A stretch of 64,000 nt of DNA from LD21 sp963715785 (GTDB taxonomy: Bacteria; Bacteroidota; Bacteroidia; Bacteroidales; VadinHA17), in contig OY970276.1 of NCBI GenBank assembly GCA_963715785.1, positions 2,790,001-2,854,000 of the forward strand, given 5' to 3'. The notes below the pieces were generated by a model, which was given only the letters and a program-made list of their open reading frames with translations, had not been told where the DNA came from and did not search any database. The position numbers and the translations under genes are program-made. This document shows positions 1 to 7,884 of the stretch, one piece after another (the stretch's first letter is position 1; every line of letters begins with the position of its first letter).

Positions 1-2
1 AT

Positions 3-1538
3 AAGCCCTGGTATGCAGGCAGATTTCAGGATCTGAACGAGGTCTCAAAATACTGGGCTGAGAATTATAAAGAACTGAAGAAAAAGAGCGAACTTTTCCG
101 TGATGCATTCTTCTCATCCACCTTGCCGCCAGAAGTCCTTGAAGCTGTGGCAGCTAATCTTACCATTTTAAAATCGCCCACTGTACTCAGGCAATCCGAC
201 GGAAGACTCTGGTGCTGGGAGGGATGTGGCGATAATGAAGGAAGCTGCCATGGAAGCTGCACTCACGTGTGGAATTATGCCCAGGCTATTTCGCACCTTT
301 TTCCTGCTCTCGAAAGGACCCTTCGTGAAACTGAATTTAAGGTCAGCCAGAATGAACAGGGCCATCAGAACTTCAGGTCCAATCTTCCGATCTCGGAGCC
401 GCCTCATAACTTCTATGCAGCAGCCGACGGCCAGCTGGGCGGCATTATGAAAGTGTACAGGGACTGGAGAATAAGCGGCAATACAGAATGGATGAAAGGG
501 CTTTATCCTCTGGTCAGAAAGAGTCTCGATTATTGCATTGAAACCTGGGATCCGAAACATAAAGGTTATCTCGAAGAACCTCATCATAACACTTACGACA
601 TTGAATTTTGGGGACCCGACGGTATGTGCACCAGCTTTTACCTTGGGGCTCTTACTTCTATTATTGAAATGAGCAAAGCTGCAAATGAACCATATTCAGG
701 ATATGAAACATTGCTAAATGATGGCAAAACCTTCATGGAGTCCGAATTATTTGATGGAGAATACTTTATCCAGAAAGTAATATGGGAAGGGCTAAGATCG
801 CCAAACCCCGTGGATGCAGCAAAAGGAAGTTACAGAACCAATTATTCGGATGAGGCGCTTGAACTTCTTAAGCAGGAGGGTCCAAAATATCAGTACGGCA
901 AGGGGTGCTTGTCTGACGGCATACTTGGAATGTGGATGGCAAGGGTATGCGGACTGAAAGAGATTGTTGACAATGAAAAAGTAACGAGTCACCTAAAGTC
1001 TGTTTATAAATATAATCTGAAAAAGGATCTGATTAATCATGCAAATCCGCAGCGGCCCACCTATGCAATGGGAAATGATGGAGGCTTACTGCTCTGTACA
1101 TGGCCAAAAGGCGGTAAATTATCGCTTCCTTTTATTTACAGCAATGAGGTCTGGACAGGTATTGAATACCAGGTAGCAAGCCATCTGATGTTCAAAGGTG
1201 AAGTTGAAAAGGGTCTCGATATTGTGCGTGAATGCAGGAAACGGTACGACGGGAAAGTTCGTAATCCCTTCAATGAATATGAATGCGGCAGCTGGTATGC
1301 CCGTGCAATGTCGAGCTATGCATTGCTTGAAGGTCTCACAGGTGTAAGGTACGATGCTGTTGACAAAACTCTTTTTATTGATTCACAGATCGGTGATTTC
1401 ACAAGCTTTCTTTCAACAGATACAGGCTTTGGCTGCGTTAGCCTTAAAAACGGCAAACCATCATTAAAAGTTTTTTATGGAACAATTGAGCCGGGAAAGG
1501 TTATAGTATCGGGTATTGAAAAACAATTAGTCAGATAA
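3..1538 (+). CDS. GH116-like glycoside hydrolase catalytic domain (5' partial)
   Basis: The frame is open from the left edge, so the N-terminus is missing. The visible 511 residues resemble the (alpha/alpha)6 catalytic domain of GH116 (beta-glucosidase, glucosylceramidase GBA2 and relatives). The WYAGRF and THVWNYAQA segments, a DGQLGG motif and an LEEPHHNTYD stretch near nt 570-600 (candidate nucleophile Glu) fit the family. An SDGILGMW segment near nt 910-935 aligns with the acid/base Asp region (TDQCAGQW in GBA2). Known family members release glucose or related sugars from beta-glycosides. The next gene, GH172/DUF2961, starts 20 bp downstream on the same strand, which suggests an operon for glycan degradation. 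The exact substrate cannot be read from sequence. Sure of the fold family, less of the specificity. Confidence 0.8.
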   Translation, partial: KPWYAGRFQDLNEVSKYWAENYKELKKKSELFRDAFFSSTLPPEVLEAVAANLTILKSPTVLRQSDGRLWCWEGCGDNEGSCHGSCTHVWNYAQAISHLFPALERTLRETEFKVSQNEQGHQNFRSNLPISEPPHNFYAAADGQLGGIMKVYRDWRISGNTEWMKGLYPLVRKSLDYCIETWDPKHKGYLEEPHHNTYDIEFWGPDGMCTSFYLGALTSIIEMSKAANEPYSGYETLLNDGKTFMESELFDGEYFIQKVIWEGLRSPNPVDAAKGSYRTNYSDEALELLKQEGPKYQYGKGCLSDGILGMWMARVCGLKEIVDNEKVTSHLKSVYKYNLKKDLINHANPQRPTYAMGNDGGLLLCTWPKGGKLSLPFIYSNEVWTGIEYQVASHLMFKGEVEKGLDIVRECRKRYDGKVRNPFNEYECGSWYARAMSSYALLEGLTGVRYDAVDKTLFIDSQIGDFTSFLSTDTGFGCVSLKNGKPSLKVFYGTIEPGKVIVSGIEKQLVR

Positions 1539-1558
1539 TTATAAAAATCACCTTAGCC

Positions 1559-2737
1559 ATGAAAAAATATATTTCATTAATGGTTTTCATCCTCTTCTCA
1601 GGATATGTTTTTTCCCAGGAGAGTGGAAATGAAATGGTGCAGATTTCAAAGATAAAAACCGGCATTAAATCGCGACAGGTAAGCAGCTATGACAGGAGCG
1701 GGGGGAATGCGGATTTTATCGGCGGCATAAAGGATGGTGCCCGTTTCGATCTTTTAAATGTAAAAGGAGCAGGAACTATAACCCGGATATGGATTACTAT
1801 AGCTCCGGAAGCAACTGAACTGAGCCGGAACAATATAATTTTAAGAATGTATTGGGATGGGAATTCATTTCCTTCGGTTGAATCACCATTGGGTCCGTTT
1901 TTTGGAAACGGATGGGACGAGGCTTATAATTTTATCACCATTCCGCTTTCCGTAGCTCCCGGAGCCGGAAAATCTTATGTCTGCTATTTTGCCATGCCAT
2001 TTTCCAATGGAGCAAGAATTGAAATAGAAAACCAGACCGGGAAAGAAATTCCGAATTTCTACTACAACATTAACTATCAGGAAGTAAATAAGTTGCCTGA
2101 AAACTCGGGCCGGTTTCATGCATGGTTTAATCATGAAGTAACCAATGCTCTGCCTGATGGTGAAAATGAATGGAGTGTGCTGGGCGACCAGGGCGTCAAC
2201 AGGAATGGGAAAGGTAATTATCTGTTTGCCGACATCAGGGGAAAAGGACAGCTGGTTGGGATCAATTATTATGTCAACTGCCCTACTCCGATGTGGTATG
2301 GTGAAGGGGACGAAATGGTATTTATCGACGGCGATACTATACCAACCTTTAATGGGACCGGTACCGAGGATTTCTTTAACACATCGTGGTGTCCGAAAGA
2401 GTTATTCTCGCATCCATATTACGGATATCCAAGAGTAAACAATGAGACAGGCTGGCTCGGACATACTCATCTTTATCGCTTCTTCATTGCCGATCCGGTA
2501 TATTTTGATAAATCATGCAGGTTCACAATAGAGCATGGACATAATAATAATCTGACGCTCGATCTTGCCTCTGTTGCTTACTGGTATCAGGATACTGCAT
2601 CGAAGTTACCACGGAGTTTTACAAAGGAAGAGCGTCAGCCAAAACCGTTAATCGGCCCGGTTGAGATTCATCTGTGGAGAAATGCATGGCGCATTGAAAA
2701 AGGGAATGGCCTGGAGTTGTGGGGAAACGAAAAATAA
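1559..2737 (+). CDS. DUF2961 / GH172-family secreted protein
   Basis: A 392-residue protein with a Sec signal peptide (hydrophobic segment, cleavage near residue 19-20 at FSQE). Family hallmarks are GAGTITRIWIT near residue 75, LRMYWDG, SPLGPFFGNGW and the TGTEDFFNTSW motif near residue 275, whose Glu is a likely catalytic residue. DUF2961 is the double jelly-roll domain of GH172, which includes difructose-dianhydride and arabinofuranosidase enzymes. It follows the GH116-like gene by 20 bp and probably acts outside the cytoplasm on the same glycan. It converges with the next gene, with 11 bp between stop codons. Family is certain; activity on fructofuranosyl, arabinofuranosyl or another sugar is open. 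Confidence 0.85.
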   Translation: MKKYISLMVFILFSGYVFSQESGNEMVQISKIKTGIKSRQVSSYDRSGGNADFIGGIKDGARFDLLNVKGAGTITRIWITIAPEATELSRNNIILRMYWDGNSFPSVESPLGPFFGNGWDEAYNFITIPLSVAPGAGKSYVCYFAMPFSNGARIEIENQTGKEIPNFYYNINYQEVNKLPENSGRFHAWFNHEVTNALPDGENEWSVLGDQGVNRNGKGNYLFADIRGKGQLVGINYYVNCPTPMWYGEGDEMVFIDGDTIPTFNGTGTEDFFNTSWCPKELFSHPYYGYPRVNNETGWLGHTHLYRFFIADPVYFDKSCRFTIEHGHNNNLTLDLASVAYWYQDTASKLPRSFTKEERQPKPLIGPVEIHLWRNAWRIEKGNGLELWGNEK

Positions 2738-2748
2738 TATTTATATGC

Positions 2749-4035
2749 TCAGAAATCACTCCGGATAAGGTAATATATTTCGTTGTTCTGAGTGATTTTT
2801 TGTCCTCCGTTTGCTAAAATAGCCGATTCAGCAAGAACAAGAATTCTGCTGACAATATCACTGATTTTTGTAGAAACTGGCAGACCATCACGGGTCAGGT
2901 TTATATAAGTATCATTGAAAGGCTTTGTCCATACGGGTTTATCAGACAATCCAAGTGTGAGCCTTTCCGGAATGGCAGAAGCTCCGTTGATAACTCCGGT
3001 TAATCCGGCACATGTTGCTGCCTGGTTATCGCAGTCGAGACCTGCCGAAACAGCAACTGCAGTTGTCTTTACAAAATCACCTTCTCCATACAGGACAGCC
3101 ATAATACCGAATAACCCGTTTGTCAGTGAGGATACGTCTGAAACAGGTGCTTCATAACCATTTTTCTTATAACGGTAGTATTTATCAAAGATCAGTTTAC
3201 GTGTTATCCGCCAGTCATCATTCTGCTTATGCCAGGCAATTACATCCTTTATCCCCTCATAGAATGGGCTATCATCCGGTATATATTTTAAAGTAAGGTC
3301 AACAAGCTTATTCACATCTTTTTCAAAAATTGCTGCACTGTACATAACCGCATAGGCAATGGTAGGATGTGTTCCCCAGTCATCGTTTGTTATCCTGGCT
3401 CCCCATTCCGCTCTCTCAACACTTCTTTTTATCATCCCGGGGTAAACCATGCTCCAGATTTCATTTACCAGCTGTGGGTCGATCGCATACCAGTATTTAT
3501 TGTTTGTTTTGCTTCCGGTGGCAGGAGGGATCAGTCCTTTATCCATAAGATCGCGCGCCGTGCGATTTGCGCACCAGATATTACGATTTATGTGTTCTTT
3601 CCACATCTCAGTAATTTCGGCATAATTAATATCAAGCCCATACTTTTCCAGGGCATGCAGTGTCACAAATTCTATATCGGTGTCGTCATCCGAAAATGCC
3701 CCACCAAGCCAGTATGCAACAATTCTGCAGTATCCGCGCAGATCATCCCTGTTTATTGCAAGGGAAGTATCATCTTTGAAGCTGTAGTACCTGTCAACCA
3801 GAACAGGGACTGCGTTTTCGAGGTAAGTGCCCTCGAAAGGGAATCCCATGTAATTGCCGACACACTGTCCAATCCAGTAGCCTGCTATCTTATCCCTGAG
3901 CTCCTCCTGCGAGATTTTTCTCAAAGTCTGCGATGAAGCAGGTGAAGTTAAAACAATTAGGAGAAAAGCTATGCCGGACATTCTGCCTGTCAGCCAGCTT
4001 CCCTTCAATAATTTTCTGTCTTTAAGCTGATTCAT
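2749..4035 (-). CDS. Exported ADP-ribosylglycohydrolase-family protein
   Basis: A 428-residue protein. The core opens with RDKIAGYWIGQCVGNYMGFP near residue 48 and has SDDDTDIEF near residue 115 and a late SAGLDCDNQAAT, matching the acidic metal-binding clusters of the DraG/ARH fold, in which two Mg ions are held by such residues. The N-terminus has a basic region and a hydrophobic segment (about residues 17-35), so it is probably exported. That is unusual for classical ADP-ribosylhydrolases but known for members found in polysaccharide-utilisation loci. Neighbouring glycosidases suggest action on a glycan rather than on ADP-ribosylated protein (inference). A LacI-like palindrome lies 35 bp upstream of the start, at 4070-4081. 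Confidence 0.8.
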   Translation of the reverse strand: MNQLKDRKLLKGSWLTGRMSGIAFLLIVLTSPASSQTLRKISQEELRDKIAGYWIGQCVGNYMGFPFEGTYLENAVPVLVDRYYSFKDDTSLAINRDDLRGYCRIVAYWLGGAFSDDDTDIEFVTLHALEKYGLDINYAEITEMWKEHINRNIWCANRTARDLMDKGLIPPATGSKTNNKYWYAIDPQLVNEIWSMVYPGMIKRSVERAEWGARITNDDWGTHPTIAYAVMYSAAIFEKDVNKLVDLTLKYIPDDSPFYEGIKDVIAWHKQNDDWRITRKLIFDKYYRYKKNGYEAPVSDVSSLTNGLFGIMAVLYGEGDFVKTTAVAVSAGLDCDNQAATCAGLTGVINGASAIPERLTLGLSDKPVWTKPFNDTYINLTRDGLPVSTKISDIVSRILVLAESAILANGGQKITQNNEIYYLIRSDF

Positions 4036-4069
4036 GATGATCAGGTCGGTTATATCTGCTGAAAAATGT

Positions 4070-4081
4070 TTAAACGTTTAA
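4070..4081. promoter_or_regulatory. LacI-family-type operator palindrome TTAAACGTTTAA
   Basis: A perfect 12-bp palindrome with the central CG typical of LacI-family operators lies 35 bp upstream of the ADP-ribosylglycohydrolase-family gene. The identical 12-mer occurs at 6784-6795 before another gene of the same locus. No LacI-type regulator is visible in the window, so the regulator is inferred to be elsewhere. Confidence 0.5.
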
Positions 4082-4149
4082 TTAAAAACCCCCCCCGGGT
4101 AATATTTTATGTAACCAGGGAGGAACATTAATATTCTGTGTTTATCAGC

Positions 4150-5790
4150 TCACTTTTCAGTGAGTGTATAAACAGGCAGATTCAATGAGGATGGAGTGTC
4201 GCCTCCGTAATAGATCTTTAGTTTAGCATCCGTAATCTTTGTTGCTGACTGAGCAGGATCACAGCTGTTCAGACTGCGGTTATACCTTGGAAACCAGCTC
4301 GATGCTATGAATGCCCTGAGACTGTGACCCGGGTTAAGCTGATAACCTGTAGCCCATACCGAGATTTCAGTCTTCACGGGGTCCTGATTACTGAATCTGA
4401 CCTTAGCTCCGCCTTCCTGTATATTAATAATCTTGCCATCGGGGAAGACATCCTGTAATCCGACAATAAAATCAGTGCATGAGACATTACCTGATAGCCA
4501 GAGTGTGGCCGAAACGGGACCGAGAAGTATTAATGGTTTTTCCAGTACTTTCATCTCAAAAACAAGCTGATCCTTACGGCCAATGTTATCATTCTGGCGG
4601 GCGGGTCCTACTCCTGAGCCGAGAGCAGTGCCCCCATGACTGGGATAAGGATCTGATGGTGAGTATAAGTACTGCATATTACCTTTTTCAGTGATTGCGG
4701 TAGTGCTGAAATAACCTGATGGACCTATAAAATATGGAGTAGTCTTTGTCTCGGCAGGAGGCCATACGCCTGATCCCACATATTCATTCCGTTCCATGAT
4801 AAAAAGATTATATTTCGAATCCTTAAGAGGAGAGGTAAGTTTATTGCCTTTTCCCTTAATATGATTTTTTACATACATAAAGATTTTAGCGGGTTTTCCT
4901 GTCTTCTTCAAACCGCCGAAATCATTTGGTTCTCCAAATGCACCATGTGCCCATGGACCTATAATAAGCCTGTTAGCAGGATTCCCATTCACTGTCAATG
5001 CCTGGAAATCAGCAATCTGTGATTTAAGAAATATGTCGTACCAACCTGCAAAAGATATCAGAGGGGCTTTGGTTTTACCCCTGAAATTCATTTTTTGCCA
5101 GTATTCGTCGTACTTTTCATGTTTGATCCAGTCGTTGATAAATGGAATATCCTTAATAGTAGAATCATCGGCAACTGAAAGCGGCAATATCATCAGAGCT
5201 TTCTTCAGTTTGTCGGGAGGAATTTTATTGAGTCCCTGAGAAGCATTTTCAAAGCCCCAGGTAAAAGCGCTCTGCAATGAAAACAGACTGTCGGGATAGG
5301 TGAAATCGTAGATATTCGCCCCGGTGAGCAGTAAAGTCAGAAAATCAAGCGAATCAGAAACAGCCCATTGAGTATATCCGAGATAACTAGCCCCCCAGCC
5401 GGCTATTGTTCCGTCAGACCAGGGTTGTTTCCTTATCCAGTCCAACGTTTGCAGACCATCTTCCCGTTCATTGATGAATGGATAGAACTCCCCTCCTGAA
5501 CTGTTCTTTCCTCTGACATCCTGTAAAACAACAGCTATCTTAAATATTTTAAAAGCTTTCCCCATCCAGGCATCGGCATATTTTCCATAAGGTGTGCGCA
5601 CAAGCACAGTTGGAAATTTCCCTTTTCCCCGCGGAAGAAAAATATCAGTGGAAAGACTAACCCCGTCTTTCATTGGGATATCCATAGTGACCTTGCCTGA
5701 TTTGTCTTTTTTCCCGGGATAATATTTGTCTGCATTGGATGAACAGCTAATGCTCACAATACAGAATGCAAACAGAATTATTGTTTTCAT
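4150..5790 (-). CDS. CocE/NonD family hydrolase (S15-type alpha/beta hydrolase), lipoprotein
   Basis: A 546-residue protein that begins with a lipoprotein signal peptide (ISCSS, Cys at about residue 16). An X-Pro dipeptidyl-peptidase/cocaine-esterase fold follows: MKDGVSLSTDIFLP near residue 40, VLVRTPYGKYAD, and the nucleophile elbow GWGASYLG with Ser135. A GPWAHG segment near residue 280 carries the likely catalytic His. The C-terminal jelly-roll domain of the family (GPVSATLWLSGNV onward) is present. Family members hydrolyse amides or esters. In this locus a secreted esterase acting on acylated glycans is plausible but unproven. The gene is on the same strand as the ADP-ribosylglycohydrolase-family gene, which starts 114 bp before this gene ends. 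Confidence 0.85.
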   Translation of the reverse strand: MKTIILFAFCIVSISCSSNADKYYPGKKDKSGKVTMDIPMKDGVSLSTDIFLPRGKGKFPTVLVRTPYGKYADAWMGKAFKIFKIAVVLQDVRGKNSSGGEFYPFINEREDGLQTLDWIRKQPWSDGTIAGWGASYLGYTQWAVSDSLDFLTLLLTGANIYDFTYPDSLFSLQSAFTWGFENASQGLNKIPPDKLKKALMILPLSVADDSTIKDIPFINDWIKHEKYDEYWQKMNFRGKTKAPLISFAGWYDIFLKSQIADFQALTVNGNPANRLIIGPWAHGAFGEPNDFGGLKKTGKPAKIFMYVKNHIKGKGNKLTSPLKDSKYNLFIMERNEYVGSGVWPPAETKTTPYFIGPSGYFSTTAITEKGNMQYLYSPSDPYPSHGGTALGSGVGPARQNDNIGRKDQLVFEMKVLEKPLILLGPVSATLWLSGNVSCTDFIVGLQDVFPDGKIINIQEGGAKVRFSNQDPVKTEISVWATGYQLNPGHSLRAFIASSWFPRYNRSLNSCDPAQSATKITDAKLKIYYGGDTPSSLNLPVYTLTEK

Positions 5791-5894
5791 TTGTGCTTTG
5801 ATTTACATACTATTTATAGTGAATGGAAAACTTATTAAAACAAGATATTTTAAATTCTTCAGGTATGATAAGCAATTATAAAATAAGTCCAAAT

Positions 5895-5929
5895 AAAATT
5901 ACCTGAATCAGATGACCCAGGTAATTTTA
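5895..5929 (-). terminator. Hairpin terminator of the 5976-6707 gene
   Basis: An inverted repeat AAAATTACCTG ... CAGGTAATTTTA lies 47 bp past the stop codon of the minus-strand lipoprotein gene. On the minus strand the stem is followed by TTTTATTT, as expected for an intrinsic terminator. Confidence 0.55.
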
Positions 5930-5975
5930 AATATTAATATATGTGGTACCCTTTTAAAATGGTTTAAGAAAATCA

Positions 5976-6707
5976 TTACTTGGCCTTTGGAACATAAGTC
6001 AGCTGAAATATATGGGTTGGATAACCGGCATAAGCAATTCCTCCAGGATTCATAACGCCCTGGTACATACCCACCATCACTGCAACATGCATAACTGATT
6101 CTGTTACTTCTTTAATTATAACTTTGGTTGAAGTATTCCCGTCAAGTATTCCAAAATATGCACCCTGGGAGAAGGAAAGCCAGTCTTTACCTGTAAATGT
6201 TACGATTCCATGAGCCGGAGGTGTTGTAGCATCAAGCGGATTACTGACTGCGTCCACGGTGAAGTCCTCTTTATGAAGGGTCCAGGTACCATTTGTTACG
6301 CCAGCGAAGGTAGCAGCACACAGACCAAGTTCATTCTGTGTTCCATCAACTACTATCTGGCTTAGACTTGAGTATAAGGTCGCACCAAGAACTTTCCCGT
6401 TAACGGGGTTTATAGTATATTTCCCATTGGCAAAGAAGGTAAACTCATTATCATACTCTTCTCCGATTAATGTGGCTATGTTAGCGGGAATTGCAATGAG
6501 CGCCGGCATGGCATTGGTGACAGGTCCGCCTCCATCATTTGCAGGGTAGGCATCCTGGCTCAGAACCCATGTCTTTCCTGCAGTCTGTGCTGCACCACCA
6601 GTAAGAAGTTCTTCAAATGTTGGCGGGGGTGGATCTGATTTTTTGCAGGAATTCAATACAATTGCGACCAGAACAATCATACTAGCGATAAATAAAAATC
6701 TTTTCAT
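5976..6707 (-). CDS. Lipoprotein of unknown function (lipocalin-like features)
   Basis: A 243-residue protein with a clear lipoprotein signal (LNSCKK, Cys at about residue 21) followed by the acidic/proline linker DPPPPTFEE. The mature part has a GKTWVLSQ segment, then an alternating beta-rich region with ANGKYTINP, NGTWTLHKEDFTV and FTGKDWLSFSQ. This resembles the lipocalin-like domains common in Bacteroidota surface lipoproteins. It is not clearly SusE/SusF or SusD. A LacI-like palindrome at 6784-6795 sits 77 bp upstream of the start and matches the one before the ADP-ribosylglycohydrolase-family gene, so the two may be co-regulated. The function is not recognised; a role in binding a glycan or cofactor is a guess. 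Confidence 0.65.
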   Translation of the reverse strand: MKRFLFIASMIVLVAIVLNSCKKSDPPPPTFEELLTGGAAQTAGKTWVLSQDAYPANDGGGPVTNAMPALIAIPANIATLIGEEYDNEFTFFANGKYTINPVNGKVLGATLYSSLSQIVVDGTQNELGLCAATFAGVTNGTWTLHKEDFTVDAVSNPLDATTPPAHGIVTFTGKDWLSFSQGAYFGILDGNTSTKVIIKEVTESVMHVAVMVGMYQGVMNPGGIAYAGYPTHIFQLTYVPKAK

Positions 6708-6783
6708 CGGTTTCGGTTTAAGTTAGGTTAGTAATTATTAAGCTCTAATTATAAATATTACGATTCTTAAGACCAAGATATGC

Positions 6784-6795
6784 TTAAACGTTTAA
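6784..6795. promoter_or_regulatory. LacI-family-type operator palindrome TTAAACGTTTAA (second copy)
   Basis: Identical to the palindrome at 4070-4081. It lies 77 bp upstream of the lipoprotein gene at 5976-6707. Just downstream on the minus strand is TATCTTGG, one mismatch from a TAnnTTTG -7 element, so the site would overlap or flank the promoter. Confidence 0.45.
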
Positions 6796-7097
6796 ATAAA
6801 AAAATAAAATTGCATTTATTTTTCGAAATTTTTATAGTTAATTTTCATAATTGCCTGCTAAGATGCAGTTTAACAGCAGAATACATTTGGGATTGTTTTT
6901 CAGGCACAAGGCAGTGCATGTTTTTAATGCACTTATTTCGCGATAGATATTAGCAAAAATAACATGCCCGGCTGAACAATGACAAAGTCTTCTGATGCAT
7001 TTCAGTACTTTGGTCGTTCAGGCGGGCATTACACTATGGCGTCCCGCAAAGCGGGAAACTAGTTAATTTTATTTTCTTTAATAAGTGGCTTTAATTT
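6796..7097. other. Gene-free stretch
   Basis: No credible gene is visible between the operator at 6784-6795 and the PNPOx-like gene. A small CCCGC-AAA-GCGGG hairpin lies near 7043-7055. It lacks a T tract on the minus strand, so I do not call it a terminator. Confidence 0.4.
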
Positions 7098-7628
7098 TCA
7101 GAATGATATTGCCGGGGCTTTAAAGGTATCAGGATCATTATTCAATCCATGTTTATAGTTTATTACTTCTATTGATTTGGGAATGATTTTTATGAGCACA
7201 AATTTATCCTGCCAGCCAGGTATCCCATTCCAATAGTCGCGTTTCATTTGAACAAGTAATTCCCTGTTGTCTATAACTGATGCTGATCCGTTTATATTGA
7301 CATACCCTTTTGCAGTAACATGGTTTGCAAAATATACGCAGACTTTCGGATTATTTTTAATTTCTCTGACTTTGCGGCTTGTTCTTGAAGTAGCAAACCA
7401 GATAACAAAATCATCTTTAACAGGAAAAGGATTCATTGTCCTGATTTGGGGTTGTCCCAGAGAGTCTATTGTGGCAAGACCGCAATAAGTAGTTTCATTG
7501 ATTATTTCGTGCGCAGCCAGCATAATGGTATCTCTGTTTACAGAGGCTTGTCCGTTCACTCCGGAATACGGTGACGCGGATGCTGAAACAAGGACAATGA
7601 GAACAATTAAAACGAAGATGTTTTTCAT
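7098..7628 (-). CDS. Exported pyridoxamine 5'-phosphate oxidase-like (split-barrel flavin) protein
   Basis: A 176-residue protein. The split-barrel FMN-binding core runs from about residue 38 (ETTYCGLATIDSLGQPQIRT) through FVIWFATSRTSRKV and VCVYFANHV to a YVNINGSASVID strand, matching the PNPOx-like/general-stress-protein-26 family. An N-terminal hydrophobic segment (residues 3-20, SASASPYSG) looks like a signal peptide, which is unusual for a flavin-binding enzyme. Export would need periplasmic flavin, or the protein binds another cofactor such as heme or F420. It stands alone on the minus strand, with no obvious operon partner. Confidence 0.75.
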   Translation of the reverse strand: MKNIFVLIVLIVLVSASASPYSGVNGQASVNRDTIMLAAHEIINETTYCGLATIDSLGQPQIRTMNPFPVKDDFVIWFATSRTSRKVREIKNNPKVCVYFANHVTAKGYVNINGSASVIDNRELLVQMKRDYWNGIPGWQDKFVLIKIIPKSIEVINYKHGLNNDPDTFKAPAISF

Positions 7629-7884
7629 AGGGTTAGATTAAAATGATTAATTCTTTTGTATATGATCGGATAGACAGGAATTACCCTATTAGAAATTAAA
7701 AGTTTATCATAGGCAATTAATCCGCCGACTTGCGGATGAGTGAGGGATCTCACTGATTAGTGCCGAATCAAGGGGGCAGGCCGCTTTTTTTGCAGTGGCA
7801 GTGATGGGCTGGAAGATTCTTAAGTGATCTGGCATGTGAGCTTTGTGTTATGTGCCTGACTGACGGGAAGGGTAGATCATAGCA

